From: JBBKWQ01 sp037969115
GTDB taxonomy: Bacteria; Actinomycetota; Acidimicrobiia; Acidimicrobiales; Ilumatobacteraceae
Assembly (NCBI GenBank): GCA_037969115.1
Contig: JBBKWQ010000254.1
Coordinates: 1 to 7,103, forward strand
Reading direction: 5' to 3'
DNA: 7,103 bases
Shown here: piece after piece, positions 5,225 through 7,103 of the stretch
Position numbering within the stretch: the first letter of the stretch is position 1
Layout of the letters: every line of letters starts with the position of its first letter
The notes under the pieces: generated by a model
Databases searched by the model: none
Told to the model about the DNA's origin: nothing
Seen by the model: the letters and a program-made list of their open reading frames with translations, nothing else
Translations under genes and position numbers: made by a program

Positions 5225-5794
5225 CTACCCGGCGAATGTTCTTTTGCCGGCGAGGAGGCCGGCGACCACGACGACCCGTCGTCCGGAGATGCACTCGTTG
5301 TAGAACGGCTGTAGATCCGGGCGGCGATCGCCGGACAACGGCATTGTCGCCTTGGTGAAGCGGAGCGTCCGGCCGTCGACGAGGTCGCCGTTGTAGGTGA
5401 CCTCTATATCGTCGAAGAGAATGTCCGGGCTGTCGAACGAGCGGTCGATGTCGGCTGACATGGCGAGACCGAGAAGTTCGGCGTCCCCATGAGTGAGTCG
5501 GTTTCGAGCCCATGTCGCTCCCCAGAACAGGTGCTGTCTATTGGCCGTGTTCGGTGCAGTCTGTTCGACCTGTCTGCGAGGTGGCACGGTTTGGCCAGCT
5601 CGCTCAGCGACACGGTACGCCCAGCCGATCAGGTCACAAGCTGTGATCCGGATGAAATCGGTGACGTCGGACTCGATGTTGGCCATCGCTGCCACCAATT
5701 CCTGTGCGCGCACTTGGACTGCGGTCTGGTGGAGGTCTGTCACCGCGAGAAGGTACACCGCATGCGATCCACGACTCGGTGACGATGAAGCCAT
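5225..5794 (-). CDS. Predicted HEPN-like protein with an RNxxxH motif
   Basis: A 189-residue protein. The first half is helical: AVQVRAQELVAAMANI (25-40), TDFIRITACDLIGWAYRVAERAG (45-67), then LFWGATWARNRLTHG (89-103). R97-N98-R99-L100-T101-H102 fits the R-N-x3-H signature of HEPN ribonucleases, and the WARNR..H wording is typical of uncharacterised actinobacterial proteins that I believe share this fold. The C-terminal half (115-189) is strand-rich and ends in RRVVVVAGLLAGKRTFAG; its role is unknown. The ATG at 5794 has GGTGGA about ten bases upstream on the coding strand. The GTG codon of V13 is an alternative start. It lies alone between CE5 and CE6, opposite to their orientation. A defence or toxin-like RNase is possible; no partner antitoxin is visible, so that stays an inference. 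Confidence 0.65.
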   Translation of the reverse strand: MASSSPSRGSHAVYLLAVTDLHQTAVQVRAQELVAAMANIESDVTDFIRITACDLIGWAYRVAERAGQTVPPRRQVEQTAPNTANRQHLFWGATWARNRLTHGDAELLGLAMSADIDRSFDSPDILFDDIEVTYNGDLVDGRTLRFTKATMPLSGDRRPDLQPFYNECISGRRVVVVAGLLAGKRTFAG

Positions 5795-5836
5795 TGTCGG
5801 CGGTCCACCGAGGCGGGCCCACGGTCGCTTCACTCG

Positions 5837-5920
5837 TGCATTCCCGGGCGCTTTGCCGATCGCGTAGGTGCCGATAGCGGACGCTTTGAATCGTTTGTGA
5901 TTGACGCGAATATGTGCGGG
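5837..5920 (+). repeat. CE6, intergenic cassette element
   Basis: Left box TGCATTCC (5837-5844), GTGCCG (5868-5873) and right box ATATGTGCGGG (5910-5920), the last one base off the standard offset. On the left it matches CE5 at 25 of 37 positions. In the centre GGACG...TTGAA matches CE2. I found this copy after defining the pattern from the others. It separates two minus-strand genes, so they belong to separate units, and it supports ending the frameshifted lipoprotein gene at 5953, only 32 bases away. Confidence 0.75.
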
Positions 5921-5952
5921 CTCGGGCGTGGGGAGGTCGTTGGATTGTTCCG

Positions 5953-6786
5953 TCAGTCCACAGTCCACGATTGCGAAGCGGCATCGAGGACGGGAAGAAG
6001 CGTGAGTCGTACTGGCCGGCGGGCAGATCTGGTAACTGCACGACGTACTCAACGGCCGGGGCACCGACTCGCAGTATTGGTTGATCAGGGGTGATATCGC
6101 ACGGTTCCGACACGTCGCACGGCCGTCCTGGTTGATTCGCCGTACCGAAAGGTGCCGTGAGAACGTCCGTCCAGGTGTCGGTGTCGAGACGCTGGATGGA
6201 TCCAAATGAGGCGTACTCGACGTCGTTGCTTGCCGAGAGGTTCTTCAGGCTGATCACCAGCAACTGTGAATCGCTGATCGTGATGTCGACTAGCAATTCT
6301 GAGCCGCCGGCGTTCGTGTCGGCTTCGGAGTCGTATCGCAGGCCGGCGAGCACACAATCCTGTCGCGCCGGGTCGTTGGTGCGAACGAAGACGGCGGCGC
6401 CGTGATCCGCGCGCCCAGTGGCGGACGGAACCTCGTCGGGTCCGTACTGGAGGGCCCGCCATATCTCGACATCCTCCCCGTCGAGTTTGAATGTTGCTCC
6501 GGCTTCCGCGTGCGGAGGCGGGTCGTCGGTAGAACCCATTTCCAACTCGGTTGCAGCGGGAAGCCACGCGAAGAGGCCTGATCCGACGTACGTCTCCTCG
6601 CCGGGTCCGCATGGTTCAGCCTCGGCTCCCGGCGGAGCATCTTGTCGGCGTTGCGAAGACTCGACGGTCTCTTCAAATCTCTTCATCAGCGCCGTCGGAC
6701 GAACTGCATCCAGCTACCGCCAAGGCAGTGCAAACACCACCGATGAGAAACGAGCCAACGCGAGGGCGTTTCCGTCCGATTGGCAT
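5953..6786 (-). pseudogene. Lipoprotein gene interrupted by two compensating frameshifts
   Basis: Read from the ATG at 6786, the frame encodes a clear lipoprotein signal: basic MPIGRKRPR, a hydrophobic run, and lipobox AVAGC (lipidated C27), then SSSDGADEEI and a stop at 6673. The mature protein continues in the next frame from about 6686 with no signal or ribosome-binding site of its own: acidic and strand-rich, including LLVISLKNLSASNDVEYASF and LDTDTWTDVL (Ig-like pattern), Cys pairs, and VEYVVQLPDLPAGQYDSRFF. After about 5994 this frame becomes noise-like. The original frame then supplies a natural end, PVLDAASQSWTVD, with a stop at 5953. One extra base near 6675-6690 and one missing in the CCC at 5992-5994 would restore 277 codons. 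This is either true decay or sequence error. The function is unknown. Confidence 0.65.
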
Positions 6787-6891
6787 CACCTGATTGAAGG
6801 TACAGCAGTCCGCATCCGTGGCGCTGTTGTTCAGACGACTCGTGATGAGTCGAGAAGCGGCACCTCATCGACGACCACCCCCAACCCGGTA

Positions 6892-6975
6892 CACAATCTT
6901 GCGCAGGTGATCGCTCGAAGATGTGCCGAACTGGGACGGGTCGGCGGACGAGTGGTGGCCGTGATTATCGGGTGG
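6892..6975 (+). repeat. CE7, intergenic cassette element
   Basis: Left box CACAATCT (6892-6899), GTGCCG (6923-6928) and right box ATTATCGGGTGG (6964-6975), all at standard offsets. It is the copy closest to the apparent consensus and pairs strongly with CE3 (left arm) and CE2 (right arm). GCCGA (6925-6929) and TCGGC (6941-6945) form a stem in the centre. It lies 105 bases upstream of the minus-strand lipoprotein start. Confidence 0.8.
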
Positions 6976-7103
6976 AGTTGCCGCAGGCGCCGCATCGGGC
7001 GGCTGCTTGACATCCTCGAAGATCGAGCAGACGCCGCCGGGGCGACGCTCATCCGAGCTCCCGGTCGTAGCGACCAACGACGAGCTGTCGTCGAGTACTC
7101 CCG
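6976..7103. other. Start of the next unit, no gene identified
   Basis: These 128 bases run to the window edge. A + strand frame is open through CE7 to the end (…GRLLDILEDRADAAGATL…), but it also runs back across the neighbouring gene and has only a GTG inside CE7 to begin from. I do not call it. TTGACA (7007-7012) lacks a matching -10 box at the right distance. Confidence 0.3.

Noticed and set aside
5634..5952. C-terminal extension of the shifted lipoprotein frame
   Set aside because: It overlaps CE6 and the HEPN-like gene and has a noise-like Arg/Pro-rich composition after residue 231.
6664..7103. Open + strand frame reading HNLAQVIARRCAELGRV through CE7
   Set aside because: A similar peptide can be read in CE3 (ARRCAD), which suggested a gene family. 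However, the matching frames in CE4 and CE5 contain stops, and no start lies upstream of the repeat. DNA-level conservation explains it better.

Overview
The window is GC-rich DNA from what looks like an actinobacterium. Supporting signs are high G+C third positions, TAnnnT -10 boxes placed for leaderless starts, and several small secreted lipoproteins. An Acidimicrobiia/Ilumatobacter-type host is my guess, not shown by the sequence. No rRNA, tRNA, CRISPR, transposase or integrase gene is visible.

The main result concerns the DNA between the genes. An intergenic element of about 84 bp recurs seven times on the + strand (named here CE1 to CE7), with a possible eighth, degraded copy (CE0) at the left edge. 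Every copy keeps the same layout: an 8-base box resembling CACAWTCT, GTGCCG starting 31 bases later, and a box resembling ATTATCGGGYGG starting 41 bases after that. The DNA between the last two boxes varies and often contains an inverted repeat. Copies lie at 737, 1302, 3559, 4131, 5024, 5837 and 6892. Each interval between copies holds one gene or one toxin-antitoxin pair, so the region reads as an array of single-function cassettes. The layout resembles an integron cassette array, but the repeat lacks the canonical attC core sites (RYYYAAC/GTTRRRY). It may be an undescribed type of cassette boundary.

Layout from left to right: CE0 (tentative); a BrnT-like toxin and ribbon-helix-helix antitoxin (159-703, +); CE1; a small lipoprotein (868-1263, +); CE2; a possible leader ORF and a 578-residue lipoprotein with a Rieske-like domain lacking its metal ligands (1549-3285, +); a noncoding stretch; CE3; a Cys-rich membrane-anchored or secreted small protein (3675-4016, -); CE4; a Phd/VapB-type antitoxin with a VapC PIN-domain toxin (4293-4993, +); CE5; a protein with a HEPN-like RNxxxH motif (5225-5794, -); CE6; a lipoprotein gene with two compensating frameshifts (5953-6786, -); CE7; and the start of a further, incomplete unit.

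The genes do not form a pathway. They look like independent accessory cargo: two toxin-antitoxin systems that could stabilise the array, a possible RNase-like protein and several surface or secreted proteins. Two toxin-antitoxin cassettes, and possibly a third gene, appear to carry their own leaderless promoter with a palindromic operator over or beside the -10 box. The three minus-strand genes lie opposite to the orientation of the repeat.
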